Assembly: GCA_039566865.1 (NCBI GenBank)
Contig: CM076949.1
Coordinates: forward strand, 4,555,501-4,619,500
Direction of reading: 5' to 3'
Length of the DNA stretch: 64,000 bases
Source: Aurelia coerulea
Taxonomy: Eukaryota > Cnidaria > Scyphozoa > Semaeostomeae > Ulmaridae
Shown here: in pieces, positions 60,186-64,000 of the stretch
Layout of the letters: every line of letters starts with the position of its first letter
How positions within the stretch are numbered: the stretch's first letter is position 1
Translations under genes and position numbers: made by a program
The notes under the pieces: model-generated
What the model was told of the DNA's origin: nothing
The model's database searches: none
The model's input: only the letters and a program-made list of their open reading frames with translations

Positions 60186-61427
60186 GGGTAAGACGGGGTA
60201 CTGGGTAGAGTGAACTACGGGGTAAAGTGAACTACTCACAACATTAGCGTTTCTCTCCAAAAGTAAACATGCAATAATAAAACATGATTTATGCCCAATG
60301 CTTTGTTACATGTGCTCACAGAAAATCAAAACATTTTTGCAAAATAGTCCTTCCTGTTGTTGCAAAAATCCCTTTACCCAAGGCAGTAAAATCAACTTCT
60401 GGAAATTATGGTTGTTAGGTTTGGGCTCCTATCTTTGGCCTTAATTTTTGACCCCAAGGCGAAATTCATTTCTATAATTGTTTCGATCGATTTGAAGCAC
60501 ATACCATGTGTTTACTTTGTCCAAAAGGAAAGGGCCAAGAAAGACTTTTTGTCAGCCAACAGAATATTTTAAAAGATCTACCGTTCAGTCGATATTTTGC
60601 TTCGACCGGGGTACAGTGAACCACCCATGATTCTTTATTTTCTCATGTGAACACGAAGTCAGATGAAGAAGACCTTTTTAATCTCATTTCCTTCATCATT
60701 CTGCCTTTCCCACTGATGATACAGAAACATTTTCTGATACCAGCTCCCTGAAAAACCTCGAAAAATTTGACAGCTTAAGTTTGACCTTCATTCAAAAATG
60801 GCCATCACTGTGAAATTAGAATATTGATAATTGTCATGGATTTATAACTATTTTTTTTGTTTTATTTCTGGGCGGAGGTTTCAGGGCAAAGTGAACTATT
60901 TGAAAATAGTGTTTCTCTTTGTGATGGTTTGGTATTTTCCAAGTATATTCCCATTATTTTACATCGAATTGTATTCAGGTCTCGCCATCTGACTCGAATT
61001 GGTGACTTTAACAATAGTTTTTGGTTAATATTTGATCTCCAAAAACCGTTCTTAACATAGCTCACCATTTAATTTTTCTAAATATCACTCTTGTGGAATT
61101 TGTTGGATTGTTTCGTTTTGGCATGCGAAGAACTCCTTAGAATTGCAAAATATATCATGTTTTCCGGTATTACCAGCATCATTTTGGTTTTATCGAACAA
61201 GTGCTAAGTAGTTCACTTTACCCCAGCTTGGGGTAAAGGCAGAGTGATCACCAAAGAAAGCTCTTTTGTGAGACAATGGAAAAAGGTTTAAAAAAAACAT
61301 TTTTGCTGGATAATTTGACCCAAAGACATAATGTCAAAACAACGTAAAAAGGTTTGCCCTCACCTATAATCTTTTTAGGATATCCTTGAAAAACCCCCAA
61401 AACAGTTGACTTTACCCCGTCTTACCC
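60186..61427. mobile_element. TA-flanked non-coding element with GGGGTAAAGTGAACTA units
   Basis: GGGTAAGACGGGGTA at the left and TTTACCCCGTCTTACCC at the right, TA outside each. The phrase GGGGTAAAGTGAACTA or close variants recurs near 60222, 60607 and 60891 and inverted near 61209. 1.24 kb with no protein. Confidence 0.75.
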
Positions 61428-61546
61428 TACTGTATAACTTTTATATTCCCCGAGCGATTCCCCCTTTCCATTCCTCTCTTTAGAGATAGCCTAGAGGGTT
61501 ACGCATGTTCATAACAAGATACGTGGTTTCGATTTTATCATTTTGT

Positions 61547-61585
61547 AAGGCCATTCAAATACCATTCAAATACCATTCAAATACT
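61547..61585. repeat. Tandem CCATTCAAATA x3
   Basis: Three copies of an 11-bp unit just upstream of the duplicated XDH 5' region. Confidence 0.85.
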
Positions 61586-61628
61586 TTGTTTCTATTACAT
61601 CTTGTGGCGACAAAAGCTTGAGATTTCT

Positions 61629-61693
61629 TAGCCTGCGTGCAGCATCATTTCCTTCGAGGGGGAGTTGAGGTTGCACGGAGGTGCAGATTAGGT
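61629..61693. mobile_element. hAT-like MITE fragment in the exon-1 copy's leader
   Basis: TAGCCTGCGTGCAGC at the left, GTTGAGGTTGCACG at the right; same family as 56687-56786. It separates two blocks that are continuous upstream of XDH exon 1. Confidence 0.7.
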
Positions 61694-61704
61694 GTTTACA
61701 GAGC

Positions 61705-61738
61705 ATGGCTTCTTCAGAATTGGTATTTTTCGTGAATG
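61705..61738 (+). CDS. Duplicate XDH exon 1, plus strand
   Basis: 34 bp identical to XDH exon 1 except one synonymous change (Leu TTG for CTG), including the ATG and the donor AATG/GTAAGC. It encodes [11 protein letters not shown]. No exon 2 is visible before the window ends 2.3 kb later, which is inconclusive because intron 1 of the complete gene is 5.9 kb. It is either the first exon of a divergent XDH paralogue or an orphan duplicate. Confidence 0.6.
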
Positions 61739-62304
61739 GTAAGCGAATCATTTCGATGATAAAACTTGATGAAAATGAATAAGAAGCTACAGATAATATT
61801 TGAATTCAGATGTTATTCTTTATTTCTCAACATATCCATATTTTGTGTGAAGTATAAATCGTAATGTAATGCAATTGCAAACAATCACACTTCATATAAT
61901 AGGGTTATGTAAGTTGCCGGATTTTTCTGATAGAAGAGTAATGGTAGAGTAGAGTCCCTGTTTACCAAGTGATATCAGCAAATCAAAGAACGCAGGGAAA
62001 TAAGGGACGAACAGTCATAAGTCTAGTCTACCAGTGAGAAACAGGCCTCACTGGCCTCACAATAGTTACAAGTGAAATGTGAAATACAGGCTTTGTGGCT
62101 CTGCTGTAATTCAAAGTATCATCTATTACTTTCGCTTTTCCGCAGCGTCCTACAATGCCTGCCAAAAGTCTTGGAACACCTTTGCTATTTTTGCATTTTT
62201 TTACAATATCCCCCTCTTCCCCTCAGAACAATGTTGTTCTGTGATGACAAAATGGGGGATGGCAGGACGATTCGCGACTCTGATGGAATGCTAGGACAAT
62301 AACC

Positions 62305-63240
62305 TTTTTTTCATTTCATTTCATATATTTATTTAAAGTTGGTATTTACATAGTTTTAAAAGAATAAAGCTAATTTACACCAACTATTTACAATAAACCT
62401 AAAGTAATACATGCTAATTTACAATCAAAGGAATTCAGTGTCTATTTACAAATTGTACAAAGGCAACTGGTTCCATCCCAAGTTTTAATTTCCTTTTTGA
62501 AAGCTGCAACAGACGCTATATTCTTTACATCATCGTTTAAGGTATTCCACAGCATAGCTCCCCTAAATCTTAGGGAGTTTATCCCATATTTTATCGTGTG
62601 AGACCTCTGAGGAAGCTCACATAATACTTGTTTTCGTAAGTTGTAAGTAATAGATTTTGTTTGGAAATTCTCCCAGAGGTATGACGGATTTAATTGGTGG
62701 AGCGTTTTGTAAACTTCTAAGAGCAGTTTCTGTAGGTTCTTTACATGTATTGTAACATCATCATGCCTAAATAGAAGTTCTTCAAAAGAGGATTCAAAAT
62801 CCTGGTATAAAACCCTTAAAGCACGTTTATGTACTCGATTGATGTTACTGTTGGCAGCTTTGCTACAAAATAGCCAAATCAGGGGGCAATAGTTGAAATG
62901 TGATAGTATAACAGCGTTGAATACGACCCTTGCTTGATTAAAATTGATATAATTTAACAATCAAGAGAATGCATTCACCTTTGTACTGACTATCATGCAG
63001 AAATCCCCTACGTGTTGGCCAAAAGATAGTTTTTTATCGATAGTGACTCCTAGTAGTTTCACTTGATCACTAGCACGTATGATTTGGCCATTGATATTCA
63101 AGCCCAAGTGCACAGATTCTTTCATACCCAGGAACATCAATTGAAACTTTCCAGGGTTCGCAACCATATTATTCCTAAAGAACCAATCTAGGATCTTTTC
63201 AAGATCGCTTTCAAGTTTTGAAGGTTTTCAAGTTACCTTG
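62305..63240 (-). pseudogene. 5'-truncated LINE (reverse transcriptase C-terminus)
   Basis: The minus-strand frame begins near 63230 (LEKILDWFFRNN), then NPGKFQLMFLG and KLLGVTIDKKLSFGQHV, the late palm/thumb of jockey/CR1/L2-type RTs. After one TGA (near 62961-62963) the same frame goes on with NAVILSHFNYCPLIWLFCSK, NRVHKRALRVLY and RGAMLWNTL. The 3' end is at about 62305 with an ATGAAATGAAATG-type tail. Premature stop and missing 5' part, so dead. Confidence 0.85.
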
Positions 63241-64000
63241 CAAATCAACATGCGGAAAATTTTTCAGACCACGCCCTTTTATCCTTTCAGCCACACCCTC
63301 CTGCTAAAGGAAACGCTGCTTTTAGATTTCATTTAGAATCTCAGTGGGCTAACGGGCCTGAAATCGTTCCCGAAAGAAAACTACAACAAAGAAAAGATAC
63401 ATACCTTATTTCTTGCGGGCCCCCAAAGGCCCCGGGCCCCCTGGTAACTACCCTGGCTACCCCCCCCTCTCGACGGTCCTGCCCAAAGTTATTAATGATA
63501 TGCAGAAGATATTTCCTTGATTAGTGACCGGATAAGTAAGGCAAAGTAAGGTGGGACGATTAGTTTTCCTTGGTGCAAGTAGCTTGTGAAAGTACTTGTG
63601 TCCATGTTGTGTTTGAAGCCCTTTGAAGCCCTAGCTAGGCAGTTGGCAGTAGTTAGATACATTTTGGAGTTAGATTGTTCAAGGACTATCAGTGCTTGTG
63701 AGAGACTGAGTGGTGCCTTTTTTTTGTATCGTATTTAGGATGCTCTGAAAGATGAGCCAACAGAATTACTTTAGCCTTAGAAACAGAAAACGTCACATAG
63801 AATGCAAGAGTAGAGGTAACGCCCAGAAACCAATTAAACTTAGATCAACAAAGTTGCAGAAGTCCACAGTTGCTAGGTTCATTTATATTTGTATCGGTTC
63901 CCATTAAGAATGTGAAACAAGTTAATCTTTTGATCGGATTAAGATCTTCAGTCATCACAGGAATAATTAGACTGAAGGATTCCTTTGCATCTCGTTGTAG
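63241..64000. other. No gene recognised
   Basis: A C/G-rich patch at 63410-63475 (GGGCCCCCAAAGGCCCCGGG) resembles debris of a GC-ended repeat. Otherwise AT-rich with no supported feature. Confidence 0.4.

Larger units (their letters stand above)
61583..61875 (+). repeat. Inverted duplicate of the XDH 5' region
   Basis: TGTTTCTATTAC, ATCTTGTGGCGAC and GATTTCT upstream, then the exon and about 135 bp of intron (ATCATTTCGATGATAAAAC, GCTACAGATAATATTTGAAT, CATATCCATATTTTGTGTGA), match the complement of about 54885-55125. Confidence 0.85.

Overview
This is AT-rich metazoan genomic DNA with spliced genes whose introns are packed with transposable elements. The two confident host genes have metazoan-type introns. 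The repeats include a two-ORF LINE, a Penelope-like remnant, a Harbinger remnant, tRNA-derived SINEs and very many foldback/MITE families. This mix suits a marine invertebrate; I favour a cnidarian, but that is inference and nothing here is species-diagnostic.

Layout. (1) About 2.7-19.1 kb, minus strand: eight exons of a Sel1-like-repeat (SLR) protein that runs off the left edge. Its introns hold foldbacks, paired CCCGGGG-ended elements, a nested hAT-like MITE and an apparently intact LINE (ORF1 9347-10972, ORF2 10951-14343, plus strand). (2) About 19.1-31.5 kb: mostly repeats, a degenerate ~150-bp tandem array (23.7-24.6 kb) and one plausible single-exon gene at 26524-27108 (194 aa, disordered, several basophilic kinase sites). 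(3) 32702-55029, minus strand: a complete xanthine dehydrogenase gene in nine exons with GT-AG introns and consistent phases. It encodes 1452 aa with both 2Fe-2S clusters, the FAD domain and the molybdenum domain, plus roughly 100-125 extra residues in the linker between the Fe-S and FAD domains. (4) 55-64 kb: LINE fragments, large foldbacks and, at 61705-61738 on the plus strand, a near-identical inverted copy of XDH exon 1 with its donor site and flanks.

The most interesting signal is a family of roughly 310-440-bp elements with palindromic termini CCCGGGGGGGG(T/C)ACT. Five insertions have a precise or near-precise 8-bp target-site duplication, and one more has an offset 8-bp repeat. Members share the termini and a subterminal GGGGATGTGCC-like box but carry different arrays of short degenerate repeats inside. 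A nested insertion (8492-9009) shows that they are mobile.

The two host genes show no functional link. Coordinates were read by eye; splice sites were checked by reading-frame continuity and may be off by one base in places.
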